A DNA stretch of 64,000 bases from Haberlea rhodopensis (Eukaryota; Streptophyta; Magnoliopsida; Lamiales; Gesneriaceae): positions 1 to 64,000 of the forward strand of contig CAJQUN010001230.1 in the NCBI GenBank assembly GCA_907163345.1, read 5' to 3'. The notes below the pieces were generated by a model. That model was not told the origin of the DNA. It saw nothing but the letters and a program-made list of their open reading frames with translations, and searched no databases. A program made the position numbers and the translations under genes. Below are positions 1-10,130 of the stretch, piece after piece; position 1 is the stretch's first letter; each line of letters opens with the position of its first letter.

Positions 1-277
1 GTTCTTTTATGCTGCTTCAAGAGCAATGCCTTTCTTATTTTTCTATCACTGTCAAGAAAAAATATGGCGGATTAACTGATATTTCTATCGGTTAATGAAC
101 AAGCTCAATGCAAAAAACTTACTCGAAATCTCAGTTATCAGATTCCATTGTGTATAATGACATAAAGTCACTTTGAGTTCCGTCTTAAATGAGGCATTGA
201 AGGGAGCCACTACGAAGAAGTTCTGGGAGTGACGAAGGAGGGTAAATTGAACTCTAGGAGATCTAATCTCCCGTTGT
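1..277. other. Unassigned flank upstream of tRNA-Asn
   Basis: No open reading frame of note is present. The stretch just before the tRNA is less AT-rich than the rest of the left end and may be organelle-derived DNA inserted together with the tRNA gene. I cannot confirm that without alignment to plastid and mitochondrial genomes. Confidence 0.3.
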
Positions 278-349
278 TCCTCAGTAGCTCAGTGGTAGAG
301 CGGTCGGTTGTTAACCGATTGGTCGTAGGTTCAAATCCTACTTGGGGAG
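278..349 (+). tRNA. trnN-GUU: tRNA-Asn (anticodon GUU), organelle type
   Basis: A 72-base cloverleaf can be drawn directly. The acceptor arm begins TCCTCAG and pairs with TTGGGGA with wobbles. The D arm contains AGCTCAGTGGTAGAGC. The anticodon stem is GTCGG/CCGAT with loop TTGTTAA, placing anticodon GTT at 310-312. The T arm is GTAGGTTCAAATCCTAC and the discriminator is G349. No CCA is encoded. The sequence closely resembles the plastid trnN-GUU gene, which is also the form found in many plant mitochondria, rather than a typical nuclear tRNA-Asn. A nuclear insertion of organelle DNA is therefore likely. A TGTTAAC loop context with a T at 308 instead of the more usual C is a possible post-transfer change. 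Whether it is transcribed in the nucleus is unknown. Confidence 0.9.
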
Positions 350-560
350 ATTTGATTCATTTTGAATTAAAGAAGTCAGAATAAAAGGGGCTCACTTTGA
401 TTAACATCATTGATGTGAAATATTTCATATTAACGGTGGATAACATCACATTTCTCTTAATTATATTTCATCTATAACAGTATCATTGTTTCTAGATTGT
501 AATGATTTTTACAGATTTTACTATACTCCAATATATATGGGTGGGGGCATAGGGGCGAAC

Positions 561-568
561 CTCAGGTA
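561..568. repeat. Target-site duplication of the 569-839 MITE, left copy
   Basis: CTCAGGTA here is repeated exactly at 840-847 on the other side of the element, which is an 8-bp hAT-style duplication. Confidence 0.75.
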
Positions 569-839
569 TGGGTGTACGTGGGTGGGTTTGGGTGGATAGG
601 CATGAAAAAAATCACTCAACCCACTACGTGCAGGTTGCTATATTTTCAAAATGCAAATGCACAACAAATATACAAAATCGTGATGTTCTGGTGGGTGCGG
701 GTGGAGGTGTAACAATCCACTACCCACCTTCATAAATGCGGGATGCTTAATTTTTCAACTGCATCACTTTTTCGAAACTTAAGACAGGCGGATACCAGTG
801 GGTGTGTTGGGTTGTGCGATTTTTTTGTACACCCCTAAT
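569..839. mobile_element. Short non-autonomous hAT-type MITE (271 bp)
   Basis: The segment is bounded by near-inverted ends, TGGGTGTAC at the left and GTACACCCCTAAT at the right, and by an 8-bp direct repeat CTCAGGTA at 561-568 and 840-847. An 8-bp target-site duplication is characteristic of hAT transposons. It has no coding capacity. Both halves match, in reverse orientation, the two ends of a longer element at 50125-51169 (shared blocks include GAGTGATTTTTTTCATGC and CCCGCATTTATG). It is therefore an internal-deletion derivative of the same family. Confidence 0.75.
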
Positions 840-847
840 CTCAGGTA

Positions 848-1242
848 AAGGAGGTGGCTACCCCTCAAATTTGTACACTTTGCCATCTCTCAATAAAAAT
901 CATACAATTTTGCCTCCCTAAATACAAAAAAACTAGATTCGTCACTGGTGGGGCATGATGTCCATGATCCCAAAAACTACGGGGTAACGGGAAGTTCATC
1001 CCATCTTAGAAGAATGACGGTATCAGGTGAAGATCATTCGGTATAGCATACAAATAATTTAGTTTTAAATTAACCTTTGAAATCTTGCACGTTGTTCTCT
1101 TAAACATTTACCTTTTAAATACAAGTCTCATCCCACGTTGTAAAGGAAGTATAAAGGTAGTTGGTACAAAAGCTCTATGTATAGTACATAGGTTTTGTCA
1201 ATACCGGTAAAAGCATCATGCCATCATAATTTTGGTGTGTGA
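848..1242. other. Intergenic, nothing recognised
   Basis: AT-rich sequence without a supported ORF, RNA or terminal repeat. It ends at TGTGA (1238-1242), the base context immediately left of the copia LTR. Confidence 0.5.
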
Positions 1243-1446
1243 TGTAAGAGATCGAGCAATGGAGTGAATAAAGCTTGTATTATTCATCTTGGTTACAAAA
1301 TATTATATACAATAATTCAGCTAATCTAAATCATAAATCAATGCATATATATACCTTAAATACACGATTCTATTCCTATACAGGAATGACTAAAATAAGG
1401 TAATAAAAAGATTATTCCAGATTTGGTGTGATTGTGATTCTCAACA
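1243..1446 (-). repeat. 3' LTR of the decayed copia element
   Basis: The 204-bp block starts TGTAAGAG and ends CTCAACA on the plus strand, so it has TG...CA ends in either orientation. It lies directly beyond the polypurine tract and RNase H end, as expected for a 3' LTR read on the minus strand. No partner LTR survives in the window. Confidence 0.7.
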
Positions 1447-1458
1447 CTCACCCTCAAG
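1447..1458 (-). promoter_or_regulatory. Polypurine tract of the decayed copia element
   Basis: On the minus strand this reads CTTGAGGGTGAG, purine-rich and immediately 5' of the 3' LTR, in the position where the plus-strand DNA primer forms during reverse transcription. Confidence 0.6.
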
Positions 1459-3048
1459 AACGTGTGTTGATAATTCATAACTTGTTAAGTAGAGCAGCGA
1501 ATTGTCGATGATTCAATGGCTTCGTGAAAATGTCGGTTGATTGATCCCTTGTGGAAACATGTGCCATCTTGATCATTGCTTCTTGAACTTTTTCTCATAT
1601 GAGATCGCAATCGATTTCAATGTGTTTTGTTCATTCATGATATATGGGATTAGAGGCAATATGTAGGGTTGCTTGACTATCACAATACAAATCTACAGCA
1701 TGTGTATGTTCGATGTTCAAGTCATCTAGCATAGTTTTTATCCAATTGATTTCACAACAAGTAGAAGCCATAGGTCGATATTCATCTTGCACTAGATCAT
1801 GACACTGGCATTTGGTTCTTAGTTTTCCATGATACTAATGAAAAATATACAATATCCTGTAACCGACTTGCGAGTATCACAACACCTTGCTGAATCTGCG
1901 TCACAAAAGGCATTTAGTTGCATTGTACCTTCGGTGGAAGTAATATACCTTGTCCTGGTCGTGGTGTTTGTTTTACATATCGTAAAACCCGATAAGATGC
2001 CTCCAAATGTGGTGCTCGTGGTTTGTGCATAAATGACTTAAAACATGAACAACATAAGTTAAGTTGGGTCGTGTGTTTGTCAAGTAAATTAGACCCCAAC
2101 TAGCCTTCGATATGAGCGTGGATCATCAAGGTATTTACCATCAAAATCACCGAGAGACAAGTTTTGATCCATAGGAGAGAGGGCTGGTTTTGCACCAAGG
2201 AATCCAACATCCTCAAGAATTTCAAGAGCATATTTTCGTTGTAAAAGAGTTATGTCTTTCTTGGATCGTGCAACTTCTATACCAAAGAAATATTTTAGTT
2301 GTCCTAGATCTTCTAGTTCAAACTGGGTTTTGAGGAAGTATTTCATGTCTTCAATGTCTTGTAAGTTATTTCCTGATATAACATCATAAACATAAATGAG
2401 GAGAGCAATAAATCTGTTACCTGGAATCGGACGAACAAGGAATAATCCGCTTTTAATTGCTTGAAATTGGTCTGTTTGAGAGCACCGGAGAGTTTTATGA
2501 ACCATTGTTGTGAGGCTTGTTTGAGGCCATGCAATAATTTATGAAGTTTGCAAACTCCTGTCTCCCCCTTTCGTTTGAAACCAGGAGGTAAGGACATATA
2601 GACATCTTCATCGAGATTTCCATGCAAGAAGACATTATGGACATCGAGTTGGTGTAGATGCCAGTTCCGGTTCGAAGCCACAGTAAGGAGCAAACGCACT
2701 TTCACAAGCTTCACAACAGGGGCAAAAGTCTCACGATAGTCGAGTCCCTAGACTTGGTTATATCCCTTAGCCATGAGATGGGCTTTATACTGTTCTATGG
2801 TGCCATCAGCATGAACTTTGACTTTGTAAACCCATTTGCAACCCACAAGTTTCTTGGCAGGAGGTAGATGTTGTAAGGACCATGTACCATTGGCTTTGAG
2901 AGCATCAAGTTCTTATTTCATGGCAAGGCACCATTTAGGATCGCGGATGGCTTGTGCAGAAGATGCTGGTTCTTTTTCAAAAGCTCGATGTGTTGCAGAT
3001 AGGCGATCATATGAAAGAACAGTAGATAGAGTATAGCTAGTACCTATA
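1459..3048 (-). pseudogene. Copia pol fragment: reverse transcriptase and RNase H
   Basis: This is the C-terminal half of a copia polyprotein read on the minus strand. Near 2710-2640 the copia RT block contains LHQLDVHNVFLHGNLDEDVY, followed by the HGLKQA block. The active-site region near 2390 reads YVYD instead of the canonical YVDD. Downstream LEDLGQLKYFFGIEVARS and RPSYRRLVG-like blocks are recognisable, then RNase H blocks (ATLHIASNP, TKHIE, STDIFTKPL) down to about 1470. At least one frameshift separates the RT parts and several stops interrupt RNase H. It is certainly non-functional. It joins the integrase half at 5046-6254 across an insertion. Confidence 0.85.
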
Positions 3049-4969
3049 TGGGGCCCTCAACCCTCACCGATAATTATCATGCAATAATTAATTTAATTAC
3101 CGTTTTAACTTTACATCGAAAATATGGTTTATAATTTATTAAGACGCGAGCCCAAAAATTTTGATTCAAAGATTTATTCTTGATATTATTTTATATAATA
3201 TCATAATAGAGTGTCATATAATTATTCATAATCGAGGCACCACAATTCACATAATTTTACATGTAGAAAATAATCCGGGATATCAAGCTTCAACCAACAA
3301 CAAGCGCGTAAATAGCCACAACACTGAATCCAGACCAGCCTCCCGTAAATGTCATCACACCCTAACCTGATTAACAACCACACACAAAAATGTAACCGCC
3401 CCGAGGGGGTGAACAATAACCCAGTATGAAAAGACCAAGATAAATATAACGTGTACTATAATGAATGATATGTGGATGCAATATATGATCAAGTAAGATT
3501 CACATGCATCGGTAATCGGAATTACGGTAGCTCCACAATCGGTAAATGCATCGGAATAGCTCGAGCAACAGACAAGGCTCGGCTACACTGCCGTAGCGAC
3601 CACTCCTCCGCCAGTCTACTACCGTGTGCCGGTCACCTCGCCAGGGACTACGGACATACTGCGTCTTATCGGCGTGCAACATCTCTCGGTCTAGTCGCAG
3701 CTCCGTACCAACCCACCTAAACACCTCAATCCACACACAATATCAAAAGGGTCATCAAATTGGATCAATGTTCAATATGCAATATGATTGACATATCAAG
3801 CAGCGATGCTACATATATACAGAAAAATAATTGTGTGTAAAATAGATTTTATTTTTTATCGCATCGATGTTTATGTAATGTCACAAGAATGCCACGTAGA
3901 CAAGTAAATGTCATATAAACTATGTTCAACGCATATCAAACACCACGGGTACCTGTTGTATGTTACCAGATCGTAACATACATTTTTGACGATACTTGGC
4001 AACGTTAAATGATTTGGTATCGAGAACTTCTGTACAGACATAATATAAAATAAATCATAAATCTCACATTAAATTCAAAAACCTATTTTCATACGACTCG
4101 AACTTGATAAAACTTATACCCAAACTCAAACTATAATAGCCTAGCAAGTTTTTGACCGCATAATATTTCGACATAAATTGGACTGCCAACTCATCTAGGC
4201 TCTAAAACAAAACAAGAGCTTCGAACCCGTGTGAAACTAAAAATTGGACTATATTATTATGTTTAATTCTTAACCATGCTTTACCATAATAATTATTTGA
4301 AACATGTGTGCTAGACATGAACTTAGACACACGATTAAATTATATCATAATAAGGATATATATATATACACACACACTATTAAAGCTAGTGAAGACCCCA
4401 AACATATATTTGTTGTAGATCTTCTTTTAGCTTCAAAATATATCCTGTGACTTAAGTTCTCAAAATTCAAAGGTTCACTTTCCTGGAAACACATATATAT
4501 TTAAGTTGAGTATTAAACTAAGCACTATTTCATAATTACTCCAGATATAATAAAAGATCTAGATTACTTTTTCTTAAAAAATGTAGATGTCAAACAAGGT
4601 TATCATACTTTAATTCCTACATAAATTATCCATAGTATCTACTCTTAAGCATAAGTTTACCTTAATTATTTGTCCCCTTTTCACAAATATTCTCTCCTCA
4701 GATGTAGTTGTGTGGTTGTCGTGTGAGAGCTACCTATTAGTAATGAGTGGGAAACATGAAGAGTTTTATATAATGATTACTGGACAAGATGGGGACAAGT
4801 GAATAATTGCCTATCTTATTCTAATGTGAATTTGGATACCAATTTCTTACTTAAATAATATATAATCTTTTAAATATTTATATTGGTGGATTTAAAATCA
4901 TCACTTACGTAAGCATATAGAGCATTGGTGGATTTTATTTGGATATATATGCATTGGTGGATTTTATTT

Positions 4970-5007
<38 letters not shown>

Positions 5008-5045
5008 TATATATATAAATGAAAGTGAGACTAAACCAAATTATT
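3049..5045. mobile_element. Probable LTR-type insertion splitting the copia element
   Basis: The copia reading frame stops making sense at about 3048 and resumes at about 5046, so the intervening 2 kb is an insertion. It opens TGGGGCCCTCAACC. Its general make-up (no coding, a GC-richer block at 3530-3720, an AT-rich end) resembles a solo gypsy LTR such as the one at 16200-23298. I could not find the matching right terminus or a clean target duplication, so both the right boundary and the class are uncertain. Confidence 0.4.
4922..5019. repeat. 29-bp tandem duplication plus (TA)n microsatellite
   Basis: A unit beginning GCATTGGTGGATTTTATTTG occurs twice head to tail (4922-4950 and 4951-4979) and runs into an alternating TA tract to about 5019. 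This is typical replication-slippage sequence close to the right edge of the inserted block. Confidence 0.8.
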
Positions 5046-6254
5046 TTAATGGACATAGTTTACTATTATCTTCAGGGTCTGACAACCTGTGCTCTGGATC
5101 AAGACCGAGTCGGAGGGCGGGGAAGTTCCTTGAGGGAAGGGATATACCAACATGATACTCACGTAGATAACTTGGTGTTGTTGTAGTATGTGATAGTCGG
5201 ACATATGTACTGGAAGTACGGAAGGCATGCTTGGGTTAGATGGTGAAGTATTTGAGGAGAATGATCAGGTGGTACTTCATCATCAAGAGAGAAGTGTGGG
5301 AGTGCATTGTCATGGGAAGATGTACTGGAAGGTGGTGAACGTGTATTGGCAGCGGAAATATTCTTATGAAATACAACATCATGAGAACAACACCACGAGA
5401 AGTAAACAATCTACCAGTGGAGCATAGACCCTGTAACCCTTTTGACCATATGGATAACCTAAGAAAAGATATCTTGTAGCTTGAAAATCAAATTTGCTAG
5501 GGCGGTGATTGTGTGTTGAAGCGAAACATAAACAACCAAATACTCGTAAATGGTTATATATGGGTTGCTTGTGATAAAGCATCTTGTATGATGTTTTGCC
5601 ATGAAGGATTGGTGTGAGAGTTCGACTGATTAAATTTGTAGCAGTTAGGAAGGTTAGCTTTGAACAATAAGGCCCGAGCTACATTAAGGAGATGGCGAAG
5701 CTTTCTCTTGACTACACAATTTTGTTGAGAAGTAGAAACACAACTAGTTTAGTGAACAATCCATTTCTGTGAGTAGAAGTCTTTCATAATGAATTCAATT
5801 ACATTGCCACTTCTAAGAATTTAAACTTTCAAGCAAAATTGTGTCTCAATGTGCTTAATGAATGTGGTTATATGTGAATAAGTTTCTGATTTGTGAAGCA
5901 CCAAATATGTCCATGCGCATCGAATGTAATCATCAACAATAGTAAGAAAATATCGTGCTCCGGTGATAGAATAGGCATGATACCCACCCCAAATATCAAC
6001 ATGGATTACTTCAAAAGGTGCATGAGTGTGAATATAACTTGATGGGAAAGGTGATCGTGTCTGTTTGGATAATGGACAAATTGAGCATTTAGAAACATCA
6101 CATAAATTAACAATGCTAATTAAATTGTTAAGTAAGCGAAGAGCCTTATTGGATCGGTAGCCAAGACGTTGATGCCAAATGGTCGGGGAATGGAAAGTTG
6201 AAACAGTGGTGACAATGCTCTATGTTGGTTGTTGAGTATCAAGGTAGTAGAGTC
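5046..6254 (-). pseudogene. Copia pol fragment: integrase
   Basis: The upstream part of the same decayed copia polyprotein, on the minus strand. The integrase zinc-binding start is visible near 6160 (WHQRLGYRSNKALRLL). The first catalytic-aspartate block lies near 6010 (EVIHVDIWGGYHAYS), a degenerate catalytic core follows, and the post-integrase block at 5582-5379 includes FGCLCFASTHNHRPSKF and FLGYPYGQKGYRVY. The stretch from 5228 to 5046 is the low-complexity linker that should lead into reverse transcriptase but instead meets the insertion. Stops and frameshifts are frequent. Its 5' side is lost at 6254, where the Athila-like LTR starts. Confidence 0.8.
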
Positions 6255-6481
6255 TGATAAGTGCCATTTTTGCATTTGCATATGTTTCTTGCCATTTTTA
6301 TAATGATTCTTGGACGATTTTATGCTTTTGGTTGTGTTTTTGTATATTTTCAGGAATCCAGTAAAAGTGCAAGGTTTACTTGAAAAACCCCATTTTATTG
6401 ATGGAATGTGGAATTGGGACAAGACAAGTCAAGAAACTTGAAAAGACACTAAAAAGAGTTGAATTGATGGAACTGAAGATG

Positions 6482-6692
6482 GCGATCGATCTCCATGAAT
6501 GAAGAAATGGATTGCTTCAAGGCAGCAAAAAAGTTGGAAAATTTCATAGTAGGCGATCGATCGCCTAAAAAGGAGAAATCGATCGCATCGGGGCAAAAAG
6601 TTTAGGCGATCGACAACTCCTCATGAAGAGATCGATCGCCACAGAGATAAAATTGAAGAGATCGATCGCCTTAAATCAAGAGATCGATCGCT
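6482..6692. repeat. Dispersed GGCGATCGATCGCC palindrome array in the LTR
   Basis: Seven copies or half-copies of GGCGATCGATCGCC occur in about 210 bp. One is the perfect 16-base palindrome AGGCGATCGATCGCCT at 6551-6566. Others are at 6482, 6579, 6604, 6628, 6658 and 6681. They lie just upstream of the TATA box at 6776, the usual place for LTR enhancer motifs. The role is inferred from position only. Confidence 0.8.
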
Positions 6693-6775
6693 ACAGAGTC
6701 CTGCACGAAAAAATTACACTTTTAAAGAGATCTGCTATATTTTGATGCCAGATTTGGTGGACTCGTTGGGATCAC

Positions 6776-6783
6776 TATAAAAG
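6776..6783 (+). promoter_or_regulatory. TATA box of the Athila-like LTR
   Basis: TATAAAAG in a GC-flanked setting, about 520 bases into the LTR and just downstream of the palindrome array. It is a plausible U3/R transcription start signal. Confidence 0.6.
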
Positions 6784-7729
6784 GGGGTTTTGCATCAATT
6801 TTAGGGTTCTTCTACCTTTGAATAAAGCCCTACACTTGGGAGAAGCCACCATCTACAAGAGAGATTCAAAGCAACGCAGGTAGAGATCGAATATCGGATC
6901 GACACACGGATTCAACATCGATTGTTTCGGAGTATTTTTGAACTTTATTTTAGTTTAATTTTACAATGTTTATAATGTTGTTAAATAAACATTGTTTTTT
7001 TTTTGTTATAACGCTAGGCTAAGTTTATTATCGAGACAAGGGGATCTTGTGTATGAACCCACAATTTTATTTCTAGTTTTTGATTTAGTTTTTGTTATCT
7101 TTGTGTTTGTGTTATGTTTTTAAAGCTTTTAAGGATTAGCTACCCTTTGAATGATGTTAGTTTGCAATTGATATCGAGAGGTAAAATTGTAATACGAAAC
7201 AAATAACAAAACCGTGGATTTCAGATCGAGAGGTGATGTCAAATACATCAGTGATAGCTATATATATCTAGTAATCGAAGGCTAAGGGTTTTCATAGAAC
7301 GTTTGCAACATTGATTTGTTAAATAAATGAACGAGAGTTACTTACTGCAATTTGGTGTTATGTTTAATAGCTCGAGAGAGTATTAGATATAACCGGAAAA
7401 CTTATCACCTTAGATGCATTAATTTAATTAGACTAGTAGATGAATTGTGGAGGATTACTCAAGTGAACCGAAGTCTCGATATTTATCTACTGTTCACTAT
7501 CTTATTTCTTTGTGGTTTAGTTAATTCCTAGAGTTGAATAAATTAGTAAATCTTTCACAACAATTTTGTAGGTTAAATATAATTAAATTAATTGAATTTG
7601 GTAATTACTACTAGTCCATGTGGTACGACATCCCTACTTTCATATTATACTAAAACTTGACACCTTGCACTTGCGGTATAAAATCGCTACACTAGAAATA
7701 ATTGTTTAAAATAAAAGCGATCAAGTTTT

Positions 7730-7747
7730 TGGCGCCGTTGCCGGGGA
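7730..7747 (+). promoter_or_regulatory. Primer-binding site, tRNA-Asp
   Basis: TGGCGCCGTTGCCGGGGA is complementary to the 3' end of plant tRNA-Asp(GUC) including the CCA. It lies 38 bases after the LTR end and primes minus-strand DNA synthesis. Athila/Tat-group elements use this tRNA. Confidence 0.85.
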
Positions 7748-7899
7748 CTAGTTTAAGTATATCATAAAAGATTAGTTGATTGTAGTTTAGCACATAAATT
7801 TTTTTTTAATTTTTGTTTTCGATTATGTTTTTCCCGTTCTGCTACTCTACTACTATCATTTCTTTGGTTGGATTGTTGCAGTTTATTACTCCCTAGTGC

Positions 7900-9386
7900 A
7901 TGCTAAGGAGTGAACAACCGACACTCGAGCCTTTTGACCATGAAATTGAAAAAACTCTTATTAGGAGACTAAGAGAAGTTCGAGCAATGGTTGAAAACAA
8001 TGAAGGAGGAGGTGGAAGAGATGAAAGATGGAACGAAGAGGTGCCTAATAGACGATCACTCATGGACTATGCCCATCCTTCATTCCATGGATCACTGTCT
8101 AGTATCACTAGACCGAGCATCCAGGATAACAATTTTGAGATCAAGCCTGCGATCATACCGAGGATCCAACACACGGTCCAGTTTGGGGAGCGACTACTGA
8201 TGATCACAATGCCCACATCTCCAACTTCTTGGAGATTTGTGATACCTTCAAGCATAATCGCGTTACTAACGACGCCATCAGGTTACACTTATCCCCTTCT
8301 CTTTACGTGATAAAGCTAAATCCTGGTTGCAATCTTTGCCCGCGGGTTCTATCACCACGTGGGATGGGATGGTGCAAGCTTTTATATCAAAATACTTCCC
8401 ACCATCCAAGACGGCCAAGATGCGCATTGCCCAACACGACCCAGAGACACTGTACGAGGCTTGGGAGCGTTTCAAGGACTTATTGAGGAGATGACCACAT
8501 CATGGCCTTCCTATCTAGCTGCAGGTACAAACTTTCTATAACGGTTTATTTTCTGATAACCGTTCTATGATTGATGCAGCATCAGGAGGTACTGTTATGA
8601 GAAAGACGCCGGAGGAGGCCTATACAATGTTGGAGGATATGGCTGCTAATAATTGTAAATGTCAGCCCGAATGTGCCAAAGAAGCAGGCTCTGGTTCATC
8701 AAGTGAGCGAAGTTACTGCTTTGGCCGCCCAAATTGAGGCATTGAAAAAGAGGCTAGACAGCATGAGCATGACAACGATGAAATCTCAAGTGCTTACTTG
8801 TGACCTATGCAGAGGCAATCATCCGAGCATTGAATGCCAAACATGTAACCCATTCGTTTAGACTAATGAAGCTGTGAATTATGTAGGAAACCGGCCACAA
8901 AACAACCACTACCCAAATACGTACAATAAGGGGTTGAGGTATCAACTGCAACCACCACCGCGTTATCCACCAATGCCGAGCATGGAGGAGCTACTGACCA
9001 AGTTCATATCCTCAACTGAAACAAGGATGACTAATCAAGATTCATCTATCAAAAACTTGGAGATTCAAGTATGGCAATTGGCAACTGTCTTGGCTGGGAG
9101 AGCACAAGGAACTCTACCGAGTGACACGGAGAAGAATCCAAGGGAGCAAGCCAATGTCGTGACCCTTAGGAGTGGAAATGAACTTGATGACGAGAAGGAG
9201 ACTGAAAAGATTGCAATTAAGCAAGAGGAGAAGGAGCAACCACGCAACAAGGGTAATTCCACTGGAGTCACTACACCTATCACACCACAAGAAAAGGTAC
9301 ACATTCCTTTCCCATTTCCTGCAGCAGTTAATAGGGCGAATGTTGATTCAAACTTTGCCAAATTTTTACACCACAAGAAAAGGTAC
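7900..9386 (+). pseudogene. gag: Athila-type gag, decayed
   Basis: Fragments in all three frames add up to an Athila gag capsid protein, which packages element RNA in the cytoplasm. 7900-8200 contains FEIKPAIIPRIQHTVQFG. 8229-8270 contains LEICDTFKHNRVTNDAIRL. 8460-8500 contains the ALYEAWERFKDLL-type block in broken frame, and 8580-8650 contains RKTPEEAYTMLEDMAANN. 8673-8861 has a cysteine-rich piece (CDLCRGNHPSIEC). 8874-9370 carries the disordered C-terminal part with NQDSSIKNLEIQV and the FAKFL motif. At least four frame breaks are present. The end of gag and all of pol are absent. Confidence 0.8.
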
Positions 9387-9772
9387 GCAACTTCTTCTTC
9401 TTCGGAACTTTCATTGCCGAACTCGTCGACTCCTCCTTGTCTCTTATTTCTTCTCTCAGCATCGAACCAATCTCTTAGCAGCGTAAGCATGCACAATGAT
9501 TCTGATTTTAGAGAAACTCTAAAGTCTCAAATGAGTCGAACACAAGTTGAAAATGCCGACTCCGATGCGGCACTGGATGTTTGGACTGCAAAAACATCTC
9601 TAGCCATTTTGGCTAAGACTGGATATTGTCTTGCGTTTGCTTTCCACCACTCTAGTACGTCAACATTTTCATCTGTAATGAACATTAGACCCAGGAAGAA
9701 CTGCAGCTCATTTGAAGAGGTAGATGACACTCCGTTTTCTCTCTGCTTCTTTCTTCCAAGGCTCCTCAACAC
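9380..9772 (-). pseudogene. hAT transposase, C-terminal dimerisation domain
   Basis: On the minus strand the hAT family dimerisation domain is clear: DVLEWWKANARQYPVLAKMA, then ASESAFST. It continues in another frame into LLRDWFDAERRNK and an acidic C-terminus (ESSEEEE) by about 9380. In active transposases this hydrophobic block mediates dimerisation next to the catalytic core. The DNA-binding BED finger and the RNase-H-like catalytic residues are not present. One frameshift near 9520 breaks the domain. Confidence 0.85.
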
Positions 9773-10114
9773 ATTAATCCATCAACTTCGTGACTGACTA
9801 GCATCTTCTTCTTCTCCTCCTACTACACATGACGATGAGCTCTGTCCATGTTCACTATGGTATAATCCAAACATATTTTGGAGAGAACTGCGGTGGCAAC
9901 CGTTGGCCACTACTTTCATTTTTTTTAATTCTTTTTACCGGTTCCGGTTCCGGAACCGAAAACCTTGGAACTGGAACCGCCGGATTGGCGGTTCCGGGTA
10001 AAATCCGGATCGGGTTCCGGTTTGTAACCGGACCAACCGATTCCGGTTCTGAACCGGAATAGACCGATCCGGTTCCGAACCGGTTTCGATTGGTCCGGCC
10101 CAATAAGCACCCTG
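9387..10114 (-). mobile_element. Internally deleted hAT transposon fragment
   Basis: The right end carries CAGGGTGCTTATTGGGCCGG on the minus strand followed by a CCGGTT-rich subterminal region (about 9938-10114), as in many plant hAT elements. The rest is the C-terminal transposase domain. The transposase N-terminus and the other terminal repeat are missing. The left junction at 9386 lies on a 19-bp direct repeat (9282-9300 and 9368-9386) within the Athila gag. Confidence 0.75.
9938..10114. repeat. CCGGTTCCGG-rich hAT subterminal region
   Basis: Clustered CCGGTT / AACCGG motifs in both orientations, ending at the terminal repeat. Subterminal short motifs of this kind are transposase binding sites in hAT elements. 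Here the assignment rests on composition and on the adjacent transposase remnant. Confidence 0.7.
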
Positions 10115-10130
10115 ATATTTATTGAACGTG

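Larger units (their letters stand above)
1243..6254 (-). mobile_element. Decayed Ty1-copia element, 5'-truncated and interrupted
   Basis: Read on the minus strand. A 3' LTR lies at 1243-1446 and a polypurine tract at 1447-1458. RNase H and reverse transcriptase follow at 1459-3048, and integrase resumes at about 5046-6254. The coding body is split by about 2 kb of unrelated DNA (about 3049-5045). The 5' end (gag, primer site, 5' LTR) is missing because an Athila-like LTR begins at 6255. Many stops and frameshifts show this is an old copy, older than both the interrupting insertion and the Athila element that cuts it. Confidence 0.85.
6255..7691 (+). repeat. 5' LTR of the Athila-like element
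   Basis: The 1,437-bp LTR starts TGATAAGTGCC and ends ATCGCTACA. A TATA box sits at 6776-6783 (TATAAAAG), and the first half contains a palindromic GATCGATC array (separate entry). The LTR end is followed after a short spacer by the primer-binding site, which confirms the boundary. It lands inside the integrase of the older copia element. Confidence 0.8.
6255..9386 (+). mobile_element. Truncated Athila-like Ty3-gypsy element
   Basis: A 5' LTR (6255-7691), a tRNA-Asp primer-binding site (7730-7747) and a decayed gag (7900-9386) lie in the right order on the plus strand. No protease, reverse transcriptase, integrase or 3' LTR follows, because the element ends at a junction with a hAT fragment at about 9386. 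The combination of a long LTR starting TGATAAGTGCC, a tRNA-Asp primer site and this gag type is characteristic of the Athila group. Confidence 0.85.

Noticed and set aside
3472..3736. Overlapping ORFs on both strands in a GC-richer patch
   Set aside because: Located in the probable LTR insertion; no domain or motif; the open frames follow composition.
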